From assembly GCF_016587435.1 (NCBI RefSeq), contig NZ_BNJJ01000005.1:1-64000 (forward strand): a stretch of DNA of 64,000 nucleotides, in the 5' to 3' direction. This document shows, piece by piece, positions 43,690 to 52,204 of this stretch. Below the pieces are notes generated by a model. The model ran no database searches, was not told where the DNA came from, and saw nothing but the letters and a program-made list of their open reading frames with translations. Source of the DNA: Dictyobacter formicarum. GTDB lineage: Bacteria > Chloroflexota > Ktedonobacteria > Ktedonobacterales > Ktedonobacteraceae. Position 1 is the first letter of the stretch. Every line of letters begins with the position of its first letter. The translations under genes were made by a program, and so were the position numbers.

Positions 43690-44427
43690 CGATTATACTC
43701 CATATATTTCATTATTATCAGGCAAACATTTATGCCATGTTTAATGAGTGGGCAGCCATTCATTAAACATGGCATAAAAAGAAAACGACCTGATAAAACC
43801 GCAGAATCCTATATGCTACAACTTTAACACCATAGAAGGATCTTCAATCCTATATTCTCCCAGGTCGATGTAATTATCATACAACATAAATGGGCAATCA
43901 GTCAATAAAAACCAGGGCTTGCTTTTATGCCTTTGTTTTCAGCCTGCTCAAGGCGTTGTGCGGCGTAGTATCAAGTCAATCACCCCTAGAAAGGTAGGGA
44001 TTTGCGCACAACCGGTAGATTCGCCAGCGCGTGCAATAAATGGGGAGAATAATTCAGGTAGAAAGGCCCTAGCAGACGTTGCACCATCACCCCTTTTTAT
44101 TGAATGATCGCCCACCCATAATTTTTCTGAAGAGTCATATGCCCTTTGATGTCCATTGAAGAAAACGCTTTGACTTTCTGAGCAAAGTATGCTACATCAC
44201 AATATATAAAGTAGTGACTATTTCGAGCTGCAGGAGAGATTTATTTTTCATTTTATCGAATAATTGCAGTCGGGGAAATTTTTTCCATGCACCTTTACAT
44301 TGGCAGCTATACCAACATCCACACATGTCTGTGTACTCGGCCCTCATTTTTACTGACTATTTGCCCATCAATGTGATACTATTAAAGAATGCAGGAGTAA
44401 ACAACAACAATAACCAGGGAGGAACTG
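43690..44427. other. 738-bp gap with a 19-bp-arm palindrome
   Basis: The only clear structure is the palindrome at 43729-43778. The remainder is AT-rich with frequent stops. A minus-strand stretch near 43940-44100 stays open for about 50 codons but resembles nothing I know and has no ribosome site. Confidence 0.45.
43729..43778. terminator. Palindrome with 19-bp perfect arms
   Basis: TTTATGCCATGTTTAATGA (43729-43747) is complementary to 43760-43778 around a 12-nt loop. T3/A5 flanks give it a terminator-like form, but no gene ends here today. It may be left from a lost gene. Confidence 0.55.
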
Positions 44428-45033
44428 ATGCCAAAAATCGTAGATGAGCAAATGCGTGAGGCCACACGCCAGCATATTATTCATGAGGCGGCCAAGGAGT
44501 TTGCTCGTCTCGGCTTTGATCAGGCGAATATCAATCTCATTGCTGAGAAAGCTGGCATTGGCAAAGGTACGATCTACCTCTATTTTGAAAATAAGCGTGA
44601 GCTTTTCCTGGCAATGCTGCGTTTTATCGCGCAATCTCAATTAGCGGTTATTCGCGGGGCTCTGGCTCAACATGGTGATCTTCAGACGCGTCTGGAGCAA
44701 CTCTTCCTGGCATTTGTGCGTCTGGCAGAAGAAGAGAGCGATTCTTTTAACGTCTACATGAGCGCATTGTATGGCGTCAATCGAGCATTCAGAACAGAGG
44801 CAACGAAATTACTGCGTGATTACGTTGCCGTCATAGCACTGGTGCTTGAAGAGGCCCGGGCACGTGGCGAAATTCAAGTTGATGATGTGGATACGGCGGC
44901 GCTGATGGTGCTCTCGCTCACAGAATCCTTTATTTTGTCTGCCCGGGTTCTGGGCCAATCGCAACAGAACTTGATGGCACAGGCCACGCGCACAGCACAA
45001 TTCATCCTGCAAGGTCTGGGGGCTGCCAGTTAA
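44428..45033 (+). CDS. TetR/AcrR-family transcriptional regulator
   Basis: The 201-residue protein has the TetR DNA-binding domain at about 10-57: RQHIIHEAAKEFARLGFDQANINLIAEKAGIGKGTIYLYFENKREL. The C-terminal ligand domain runs to the end. GGGAGG lies just before the ATG. It is not divergent from any gene (a broken ClC gene and a long gap lie upstream) and a receiver gene lies 96 nt downstream, so its target cannot be read from the context. Confidence 0.9.
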   Translation: MPKIVDEQMREATRQHIIHEAAKEFARLGFDQANINLIAEKAGIGKGTIYLYFENKRELFLAMLRFIAQSQLAVIRGALAQHGDLQTRLEQLFLAFVRLAEEESDSFNVYMSALYGVNRAFRTEATKLLRDYVAVIALVLEEARARGEIQVDDVDTAALMVLSLTESFILSARVLGQSQQNLMAQATRTAQFILQGLGAAS

Positions 45034-45129
45034 TCTACACACGATTCTGATTTGAAACTTTCTTTGGCACAAATCTGTATCTCTATAAGAAATTGTTTCG
45101 TTCCTTACCAAATTACGAGAATAGAAGAG

Positions 45130-45543
45130 ATGCAGCACCAGGACAATGAACAAGAAGAAACAGACAGCCAGGAGAAAGTAATCTTAGTTGTCGAGGATGA
45201 TAAACGTATAGGATATCTACTTATCGAAACCATTGAAGAGGAAACTCCATATCGTGTTATGCTTGCGCCTGATGGTTTCCAGGCATTGAAAGTCATCAGG
45301 ATAATAAAACCACATCTTCTTCTAATTGATTATATGCTTCCATCTATGGATGGTTTGGAGTTGTATGACCAACTCCATGCGACAGAAGAATTCAAACATA
45401 TTCCCGTTCTTTTTATGAGCGCTACCCCTCCAACAAAAGCCCTTCAGGAACGTGGTGGTATCAGCTGCGTCAAGAAGCCATTTAACTTAGAGGATTTATT
45501 ACATGCTATCGAAGATTCTTTCGAAGATGATGAAGCCACATGA
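45130..45543 (+). CDS. Stand-alone response-regulator receiver
   Basis: The 137-residue single receiver has acidic VVEDDK (residues 20-25), phosphoacceptor Asp67 in LLLIDYMLP, switch Ser97 in LFMSATPP and Lys116 in CVKKPF. There is no output domain. The ATG at 45130 gives the usual lead-in. A frame to 45052 adds a stretch unlike receivers. It converges on the histidine kinase operon 34 nt away, and is the likely diffusible phosphate acceptor of that block. The partner is inferred from position only. Confidence 0.88.
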   Translation: MQHQDNEQEETDSQEKVILVVEDDKRIGYLLIETIEEETPYRVMLAPDGFQALKVIRIIKPHLLLIDYMLPSMDGLELYDQLHATEEFKHIPVLFMSATPPTKALQERGGISCVKKPFNLEDLLHAIEDSFEDDEAT

Positions 45544-45576
45544 ACCGACATGGGTGGTTAGTTTCGTCAATGATTG

Positions 45577-46899
45577 CTATATCATGACCCTGACTACCCA
45601 TGTGATTCGCAGTGGGGCGGCTTCAGCAGTAGACTCGTGCGCAGCTTTTGTATCATCAGTGAATATAGGTAGAATAATGGAAAACGTACTGCCTTCGCCC
45701 GGGCGGCTTTGGACCTCCATATGCCCCCCATGCTGTTCCACAATAGCGCGTGTAATATAGAGCCCCAAACCCAGGCCAGTAAATTCTCCTTCCTGGACAT
45801 TGCTATGGGGAACACGATAGAATTGCTCATAAATATGAGCAAGATGTTCAACGGAAATACCTGAACCGCGATCTGACACCGAGAGGCTTACCTCCGTTGC
45901 ATGTCGTTGCAACGTGACCGTGATGGGTGTCCCCTTTGGCGAATACTTGCGCGCATTAGTGAGTAAGTTGAGAAGAGCCTGCCTGATACGGTTACTATCT
46001 ATATTAACTTCAAGCGGCTCATACTGAGGAGACTCACAAGGAGTGGATATGCCATCAACTATAAATTCATCAAGCACATTCTGACACAACTTGACCAGGT
46101 CGTAAGGACTACGTTGCAGCACAAACTGGCTGGTCTGAATATGAATCGCATCGCGCAGATCCTGAATAAGCACACCCAGATGATTGGCGGAGATCTCCAT
46201 TGTCTCTATGTCGCGAATGGCCTTATCAATAGCTCCATTATTTAGTCGGCGATGGGCCAGCTGAAGCAATCCCTTTAAGCTGGTAAGCGGTGTCGCAAGT
46301 TCGTGCGCAACCATACTCAGCATACGATCTTTTGCCTCATTGACCGATATCAGTTCCCTGGTACGTTGCTCTACCTGGCTTTCCAGGGAATGCGCGTACT
46401 GCTCCAGAGCTTGCTGCTTCTCTTGTACAAGGCGCAACAGTTGACGAGTTTGGAGTGCGCGTCGTACGGATGCCACAAAAAAATCTCGGTCAATGGGTTT
46501 AAGGGTGTAGTCGTACGCTCCTTCTTGTAAGGCTTGCATTGCCAGTTCGTGCTCACCATGCCCGGTGATAAGCAAGACTGGTATCTCTGGCATATTTTCA
46601 TGCAGTTTTGCCAGTAGTTGCATCCCATCCATACCAGGCATCTTGATATCACTTATGACCGCATCATACTCTTTGACTTTTAGCAGCGAGAGCGCTTCAA
46701 TAGCAGAAACAGATGTATCTACTTCAATATCACGCATACGAAGACGGAATGTACGAGAAAGGGCGCTCAACGCTGCACTATCGTCGTCGACAAGAAGAAT
46801 GCGTGGTATACGTTTCTTCTCAGATTGCTCCATCTGCACTAAAGGAGTGGTCGGACGCTGGCGTGCTATCTGTTTTTCTTCTTGATACTGTTGTTCCAC
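45577..46899 (-). CDS. Receiver-histidine kinase hybrid (REC-HisKA-HATPase)
   Basis: The 440-residue cytoplasmic protein has an N-terminal receiver (about 32-150; Asp84 in VISDIKMPGMDG, Lys134 in YTLKPID), a coiled-coil linker (about 155-190), a HisKA domain with His199 in MVAHELATPLTSLKG, and a HATPase with N-box NLLTNARKYSP, G1 DRGSGIS and G2 GLGLGLYI. Because the receiver precedes the kinase, phosphorylation from another kinase would control this one. It is the last gene of a PAS-HK-(REC-HK) operon, 14 nt after the HK gene. Confidence 0.93.
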   Translation of the reverse strand: MEQQYQEEKQIARQRPTTPLVQMEQSEKKRIPRILLVDDDSAALSALSRTFRLRMRDIEVDTSVSAIEALSLLKVKEYDAVISDIKMPGMDGMQLLAKLHENMPEIPVLLITGHGEHELAMQALQEGAYDYTLKPIDRDFFVASVRRALQTRQLLRLVQEKQQALEQYAHSLESQVEQRTRELISVNEAKDRMLSMVAHELATPLTSLKGLLQLAHRRLNNGAIDKAIRDIETMEISANHLGVLIQDLRDAIHIQTSQFVLQRSPYDLVKLCQNVLDEFIVDGISTPCESPQYEPLEVNIDSNRIRQALLNLLTNARKYSPKGTPITVTLQRHATEVSLSVSDRGSGISVEHLAHIYEQFYRVPHSNVQEGEFTGLGLGLYITRAIVEQHGGHMEVQSRPGEGSTFSIILPIFTDDTKAAHESTAEAAPLRITWVVRVMI

Positions 46900-46913
46900 T
46901 TCTGTATTCCCTC

Positions 46914-48092
46914 CTAAGAAGCTGCATCCTCTGTTTGTTGCAAAAGAGGAAGTTGGATCACGAATACGGCTCCTTTCCCTGGGTGGTTTTCAAGTACGAT
47001 TGTGCCTCCACAATCCCGAATAATGCCATAGGTGATAGAAAGACCTAGTCCTGTCCCTTGCCCAACCTCCTTTGTTGTAAAGAAGGGATCAAAAATGCGC
47101 TTCTCTATTTCTGGTGGAATACCTGTCCCCGTATCGCTCACCCCTATTTCGACGATATTATTTTTGATCGCACAACTAATGGTAATGCATTTATGCTCGC
47201 TAGCCGCCATAGCGTCACGCGCGTTAGTGAGCAGGTTCAGAAATACTTGTTCCAATTGGATCGCATTACCCAGCACTTTGATCTCTTCGGGGGGGAAATC
47301 CAGACGCACTTCGATCTGGCGCAGGCGTAGTTGTTCCTGCATAAGTGTCAACGCTTCTTGCAAGACAAGCTCGAGTATGATTGGCTCACGGCGCGCTGAA
47401 GACGTACGCCCTAAGGTACGCAAATGCGAAATGATACTGGTTGCCTTGCCGACCTGCTGCATGGTGTTGCGCAGTTCACGTAACAGTTGTTGAGATTCTG
47501 TGCCCCCCAGGCCGAATTCGATCATGTCAATTGCGTTACCCACGAACAGGCTGATACCGTTCAAAGGATTGTTTAGCTCATGGGCGACTCCGGTCGTCAA
47601 TTCTCCCAGAGTAGCCAGTTTTCCCGCCTGTATCAACTGTTCATGCTTTTCACGAAGTTCCTGCTCCTGGCGTTTAATCTCCTCAGTGGTTTCCTTGAGA
47701 TCACTCATGATATGGATCATCGCCTTACGACTTTCCTCCAGGCGCAGGTTGGAGTGATGCGAGTCCTGCAGAATATGCAAGAGCGTGCGACGAGAATTGT
47801 CCAGGCGCACTGTCTGTTGAGCCAGACCACGACGATCCTGCTCATAATCAGCCAGGATATGAATCATTGCCTTGCGCTGATCGGATAGTTGCTTATTGAG
47901 ATTATTCAATCCGTGCAGGATGTGTATTAAGGCCCGTCGCCTCTCTTCGCTTCTAAGAATGCGCAATTCAAGTGTTCGCCGGTACTCTAGAAGACGCTTG
48001 TATTCAAGACGCCTATATTCATATTCCAGACGCTGGAAGCGATCCACTTCATCCCTATGAACCTTCTCATCGAGAGGATTGGTAGCACTCAT
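46914..48092 (-). CDS. Histidine kinase with a repeated coiled-coil N-terminus
   Basis: The 392-residue soluble kinase has a charged helical N-terminal half (about 10-155) and a kinase core. His171 is in the H-box GVAHELNNPLNGIS, the N-box is NLLTNARDAM, G1 is DTGTGIPPEI, the F-box is FDPFFTTKEVGQGTGLGLS. In the helical half one motif appears four times: RRALIHIL (51-), RKAMIHIL (73-), RRTLLHIL (101-) and RKAMIHIM (122-), spaced 21, 28 and 21 residues, all whole heptads. It has no PAS, GAF or membrane segment of its own. Its ATG overlaps the stop of the triple-PAS gene by 4 nt, so the two are translationally coupled. Confidence 0.92.
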   Translation of the reverse strand: MSATNPLDEKVHRDEVDRFQRLEYEYRRLEYKRLLEYRRTLELRILRSEERRRALIHILHGLNNLNKQLSDQRKAMIHILADYEQDRRGLAQQTVRLDNSRRTLLHILQDSHHSNLRLEESRKAMIHIMSDLKETTEEIKRQEQELREKHEQLIQAGKLATLGELTTGVAHELNNPLNGISLFVGNAIDMIEFGLGGTESQQLLRELRNTMQQVGKATSIISHLRTLGRTSSARREPIILELVLQEALTLMQEQLRLRQIEVRLDFPPEEIKVLGNAIQLEQVFLNLLTNARDAMAASEHKCITISCAIKNNIVEIGVSDTGTGIPPEIEKRIFDPFFTTKEVGQGTGLGLSITYGIIRDCGGTIVLENHPGKGAVFVIQLPLLQQTEDAAS

Positions 48093-49399
48093 TGCTTAAC
48101 TCCTCGCTCACGATTCTCCATCTGTCGCATGAGGCTTTCTATGCGCTTTTCAAGGGCGATCATCTTCAGTTCACGGCCGACAACCACTTCTTCGAACTTC
48201 TCCAGGTCCAGAATCTTTTCCTGCAGTTCCGCTTTAGATTCTTGGAGATCTTGGAGCACCTTCTCGTAAGCACGCATATCGCGCAAAATACCAATGGCAC
48301 CGATTACACGTCCATCGGCATCGCGCAACGCCGAGGCATTCAGTGTGGTTGGAATAACCTCACCCGAAGCGCTACGGGGATTGAGCCGAGCATTTCGCGT
48401 TACGCCGCGAGCAATAACCTCGCGCAAGGCAGCCAGAAACTCACGAGTCTCCTCCAGACCAATGAAACGCGACAGCGATTGTTCCAGCACTTCATCAGGA
48501 CGGAAACCGAGCAATTCGTAAACTGCATCATTGGCTTGCAGGATCTTGCCTTCCAGGTCCGAGACAAAGACCGGGTCCGGTGCATTTTTGATCAGACTAT
48601 CAGAATAAGCGAGAGCTTTATCCAGTTCGCGCATATCGCGCAGAATACCAATGGCACCAATGGGGCGCCCATCAGCATTGCGCAGCGCCGAGGCATTCAG
48701 GCTAGTTGGGATGATCTCGCCCGAAGCACTACGGGGATTGAGCCGGGTATTACGGGTCACGCCACGCTCAATTACTTCGCGCAGGGCGGCGGTGAACTCA
48801 CGGGTCTCTTCCGCACTGATAAAACGTGACAACGATTGCTCCAGCACCTCGTCGGTACGGAAGCCCAGTAGTTCATAGACGGCATCATTAGCCGACAAGA
48901 TCTTGCCTTCCAGGTCCGAGACAAAGACCGGATCCGGCGCATTTTTAATCAGACTATCGGCATAAGCAAGGGCTTTATCCAGTTCGCGCATATCGCGCAG
49001 GATACCAATGGCGCCGATTACATGGCCATCAGCATTGCGCAGCGCCGAGGCATTCAGGCTAGTTGGGATGATCTCGCCCGAAGCACTACGGGGATTGAGC
49101 CGGGTATTACGGGTCACGCCACGCTCAATTACTTCGCGCAGGGCGGCGGTGAACTCACGGGTCTCTTCCGCACTGATAAAGCGCGACAACGATTGCTCCA
49201 GCACCTCGTCGGTACGGAAGCCCAGCAGTTCATAGACGGCGTCATTAGCCGACAGGACCTTGCCTTCCAGGTCCGAAACAAAAACCGGGTCCGGCGCGTT
49301 CTTGATGATAATATCAGCATCAAGAGAGCCATGTGACTTTACCGGATATTGTTTTGTCGAAGAGACGGTAGCAGTATTTGCTGGCAGATAATCGGACAT
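48089..49399 (-). CDS. Triple-PAS sensor protein without kinase domain
   Basis: The 436-residue protein has three tandem PAS domains of exactly 119 residues, starting near 31, 150 and 269 (each begins IKNAPDPVFVSDLEGK and ends IGAIGILRDMR). A coiled coil (about 388-436) follows that contains LEKFEEVVVGRELKMIALE, the linker usually found just before a histidine kinase domain. The kinase itself is missing and is instead the next gene, overlapping by 4 nt. PAS domains 1 and 2 are nearly identical and the third is more diverged. No membrane segment or signal peptide is present. It is likely a sensory subunit that docks on the downstream kinase by coiled coil. Confidence 0.9.
   Translation of the reverse strand: MSDYLPANTATVSSTKQYPVKSHGSLDADIIIKNAPDPVFVSDLEGKVLSANDAVYELLGFRTDEVLEQSLSRFISAEETREFTAALREVIERGVTRNTRLNPRSASGEIIPTSLNASALRNADGHVIGAIGILRDMRELDKALAYADSLIKNAPDPVFVSDLEGKILSANDAVYELLGFRTDEVLEQSLSRFISAEETREFTAALREVIERGVTRNTRLNPRSASGEIIPTSLNASALRNADGRPIGAIGILRDMRELDKALAYSDSLIKNAPDPVFVSDLEGKILQANDAVYELLGFRPDEVLEQSLSRFIGLEETREFLAALREVIARGVTRNARLNPRSASGEVIPTTLNASALRDADGRVIGAIGILRDMRAYEKVLQDLQESKAELQEKILDLEKFEEVVVGRELKMIALEKRIESLMRQMENRERGVKQ
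48240..49310 (-). repeat. Three 357-bp direct repeats encoding the PAS domains
   Basis: The unit repeats with a period of 357 bp (119 codons). The copies near 48660 and 49017 are identical over at least 140 bp, including synonymous positions. The third copy (near 48303) differs at many third positions. This points to a recent duplication or gene conversion between the first two. Confidence 0.85.
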
Positions 49400-50308
49400 A
49401 CGGACCTCCGGCTTATATCAAAGCTACGGGTGAGCAGTAATGTTAGTTTGAGTAAAACATCTTCTAACTTAGCAGGTGACCATACAATTGACACTATACT
49501 AGCGGTTCCGTTTTATCTGTCTTTCTGTCATCGGCGATTTTCTACCGGAAAATATTCCATCTATTTCCAAAAAACCGTACCTGCTAGAAACAGGTACAGT
49601 TATGTGGTAATCATAGGAATGATGTTATGGATGAAGCATTACTCTTCCTCCACAATGCTCTGTTTCACTATGCCCCAGGCTTTTAGCACCGCTGACAGCC
49701 TTGCGATTATCGACCAATGCTCATCTATAAATATGATGCATCGATACATAGAATAATAATATATCGTCTATATGAATGTCAACCAAAAGACATCAATAGT
49801 GGAGTTAGATTTCAATAGCCTTATGCATAATTAATGCATTCGCTTCTTATTTTTCACTATTTGTAAATTCACTATCAGAAGCAAGTATACGCCCTCTGTT
49901 TACGCTTCTATATGGGAAATGAATGAGATCGCATGCACATTAACCAGGCTCAAGAAATGGTCTGAATAGTATCTCCTTTTCAGTTATTCACAGGATAGTG
50001 CATTGCATATACTTGATATCTTCGCAATTGAGCAAGATCCGAGAAGTTTTACGCGCCTTCATCATGCTATGATGAGAGCTCAAACCAATTTTTAGCCAAC
50101 TGGAGAGCATCGTATACATGGGAAATCGAAACGTGAAATTTTTTGCGCAAGGAAGGCTGCAGGAGGTCCGCACGCCGGCGCAGTTATCCCAAACGACTCA
50201 TAACTTGCTCTTGCTGCCGGCGGCTTTGTGACGAAAAGACATATCAGACATGGAACAACAAAATGCTCCAATGCGACTCTTCAAAAAATCCGGGATGGCT
50301 AAACATCC
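49400..50308. other. 909-bp gap without a supported gene
   Basis: The gap is AT-rich, with frequent stops in all frames. It should hold the promoter of the PAS-kinase operon near 49400-49500. The right end (about 50100-50230) is richer in GC and could be degraded coding DNA, but I recognise no protein in any frame. One tandem-like motif (ATGCATAATTAATGCAT near 49823-49839) is a short palindrome. Confidence 0.45.
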
Positions 50309-51091
50309 TTATTCAATGCGGGGCGGTCCCTGCCTGATACGGGTACGCATGCCGTCTACTCCTCCGGTGCTTTGTGGCGTATCCCAGATAGCTTCTATCC
50401 ACCAGGTAACGCCAACCTGGGCGTATGAACGCACTGTAGCAGCAGCTTTCTCGTGATCGTCACCGGGAGTTTGGCCTTCAGTGATAATATCGAGTGGAGC
50501 CGCTATAGTACGATGGGCCATGATGGCTTGTCTATCCTTCTGAATCTGGGTTGGAGTACCATTCATCTTAACACCATCCCAGCGTGCTGCACGCAGAAGC
50601 TGACTTTGTTTTTCACTCCCATGGACCCAGATCGGGATGCGTGGCGTTTGTAGTGAAGGCATACCACTGGCCTCCTCGATCTGATAGTAAACACCATCGT
50701 AGGAAAATGGTTCCCCACTCCACCACCGATCTACAATTTCTAGTCCTTCATCTAACATCTTCGCACGAATCTTATAATCCTTTACGATGCCCATTTTTTC
50801 GAGGTCAATGACCCCTAATCCTACAGGGAGAATGACTCGCCCTTTAGACAGATGGTCCAACGTGGACGCTTCACTGGCAACCTTCCAGGGTTGCTGGCGA
50901 GGCAATGGTGTGACCATCGTGCCCAGGCGCACACATTCAGTGTGCATAGCAACAGCAGTCAACGCAACCCATGGATCGGTCCCTCCACCATCCCAATAAA
51001 AGACCCCATCCCACCCTGCTGCTTCAGCTACTTGAGACAATTCAATGAACGTATGAGCATCAACATAAGGAAACGCAAGTCCATATCGCAT
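50309..51091 (-). CDS. LLM-class flavin-dependent oxidoreductase
   Basis: The 260-residue protein is a short luciferase-like TIM barrel: RYGLAFPYVDAHTFIELSQVAEAAGWDGVFYWDG at the N-terminus, CVRLGTMVTPLPRQQPWKVASEASTLDHLSKGRVILPVGLG in the middle and IPIWVHGSEKQSQLLRAARWDGV later. It is shorter than the 318-residue LLM protein at 30666 and of a different subgroup. The cofactor is probably F420 or FMN. AAGGAG lies about 8 nt upstream of the ATG. It stands alone and its substrate is unknown. Confidence 0.87.
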   Translation of the reverse strand: MRYGLAFPYVDAHTFIELSQVAEAAGWDGVFYWDGGGTDPWVALTAVAMHTECVRLGTMVTPLPRQQPWKVASEASTLDHLSKGRVILPVGLGVIDLEKMGIVKDYKIRAKMLDEGLEIVDRWWSGEPFSYDGVYYQIEEASGMPSLQTPRIPIWVHGSEKQSQLLRAARWDGVKMNGTPTQIQKDRQAIMAHRTIAAPLDIITEGQTPGDDHEKAAATVRSYAQVGVTWWIEAIWDTPQSTGGVDGMRTRIRQGPPRIE

Positions 51092-51460
51092 CGATATCTC
51101 CTTTTCCGTTTAACTTTATTTTTATGTAGCATTCAAATAGTTTACATGTTATATCATGACATCCCTCGTCATATTCTATACAATCAATCCAAGCAAATCT
51201 GCGCAGGTTTTGCGAAGATGCAATTGGCACAGACAAAAGCAGCGAGGCGAATGATACCATGGAAGAAACTGCATAGTTACGTTTTTCGATATGCTATCTA
51301 CCGGTGCCAGATGTGCTCAGCGCGAGACACATTGACCATCCCTCTACTTTTCGAGAGCAACCACGATTCTGTTATCGCGGCAACTTGCAAAGGCAAGGAT
51401 GATATGTTATATTCTGTTTATACCCATACCGGGTGGGTGTGGGTTAGAAGGAAGAGACAG
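51092..51460. other. 369-bp gap holding the csoR promoter
   Basis: No gene is supported. The left end holds the promoter of the leftward LLM gene, and the right end holds the csoR promoter-operator described separately. Confidence 0.5.
51385..51438 (+). promoter_or_regulatory. csoR promoter and candidate CsoR operator
   Basis: TTGCAA (51385-51390) and TATATT (51408-51413) are 17 bp apart. Immediately downstream lies ACCCA-TACCGGG-TGGGT (51422-51438), a C-run/G-run inverted repeat of the form bound by CsoR-family repressors. This position over the transcription start would give autorepression lifted by metal. Confidence 0.65.
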
Positions 51461-51727
51461 ATGAATGCAGATAAACAAGATGTCCTCAAACGACTCAATT
51501 ATATTGAGGGTCATCTGGGTGGCATCAGGAAGATGGTTGAAGAGGATAAGTATTGTGTCGATATTTTGCGTCAGACATACGCAGTACGCAAAGCTATAGA
51601 GAAGCTCGAGAGTCTGCTCGTTGATAGCCACCTACATACATGTGTCCCCGCAGGTATGGCAGAGGGAAGAGGAGACGAAATCATTCAGGAGCTCGTCCAA
51701 CTCTATAATCTAGCGGGAAATCGCTGA
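51461..51727 (+). CDS. csoR: CsoR-family metal-sensing repressor
   Basis: This 88-residue all-helical repressor releases DNA when it binds Cu(I). The metal triad Cys-His-Cys is present: Cys in DKYCVDILRQ (about residue 31), and His and Cys in DSHLHTCV (His-x3-Cys). LKRLNYIEGHLGGIRKMVEEDKYC is the family's N-terminal signature. The ATG at 51461 is preceded by GAAGGAAG. A much longer frame upstream runs across the promoter and is not real. It leads a csoR-copZ unit, and a similar operator sits before the opposing permease. Confidence 0.93.
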   Translation: MNADKQDVLKRLNYIEGHLGGIRKMVEEDKYCVDILRQTYAVRKAIEKLESLLVDSHLHTCVPAGMAEGRGDEIIQELVQLYNLAGNR

Positions 51728-51779
51728 TAGAAATTATTGTATGTGGCTGACTACCCATGCCCAGATAAAGGAGAATACT

Positions 51780-52040
51780 ATGACAAAAGATATGACCCTT
51801 TCGGTCCCCGATGTGAGTTGTGAACATTGTGTAAAGACTATCAATGGCGCCTTAGGCGCACTTGCCGGAGTAGAGGAGGTCTCGACCGATATCCCTACGA
51901 AAAGCGTCCATCTGCGCTTTGATCCAGACCAGGTCTCGCTGCAACAGATCGAAGCAACGCTGGACGACGCCGGCTATACCGTATCGCCAGATCCCGCACC
52001 AACCCCACGCACTACGGGCAAGCCATTGAATCTGCTATAA
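51780..52040 (+). CDS. copZ: Heavy-metal-associated domain copper chaperone, CopZ-like
   Basis: The 86-residue protein is a single HMA domain that carries Cu(I) between proteins in the cytosol. The CxxC metal site is SCEHCVKTI near residues 13-20, followed by the usual beta-alpha-beta pattern (VEEVSTDIPTKSVHLRFDP, IEATLDDAGYTV). A proline-rich tail of about 20 residues follows the fold. AAAGGAG precedes the ATG at 51780. It lies 52 nt after csoR. No copper P-type ATPase adjoins it, so the partner is either elsewhere or the permease at 52205. Confidence 0.92.
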   Translation: MTKDMTLSVPDVSCEHCVKTINGALGALAGVEEVSTDIPTKSVHLRFDPDQVSLQQIEATLDDAGYTVSPDPAPTPRTTGKPLNLL

Positions 52041-52068
52041 GAAATCAGCAATGCTTCTTTTTACCATT

Positions 52069-52107
52069 AGCGTATCCTTGTCCAGTGAATAAGGATACGC
52101 TTTTTTT
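52069..52107 (+). terminator. Terminator of csoR-copZ
   Basis: AGCGTATCCTT (52069-52079) pairs perfectly with 52091-52101 around an 11-nt loop, followed by seven T. Confidence 0.9.
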
Positions 52108-52204
52108 AAGTCAAAAGAGGTTGAAGTATTTTTGCTCGCTAGAGCTTTAATCCATGCATGCACATACATGGATCGCTGTTTCATTACTTCTCCTCTTTTT
52201 CTCA

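Noticed and set aside
43919..44107. Possible gene or transposase fragment in the gap before the TetR gene
   Set aside because: About 50 open codons on the minus strand with no recognisable motif, start signal or inverted-repeat ends.
50100..50300. Decayed transposase left of the LLM oxidoreductase
   Set aside because: No DDE-type or helix-turn-helix motif, terminal repeats or target duplication could be seen in any frame.
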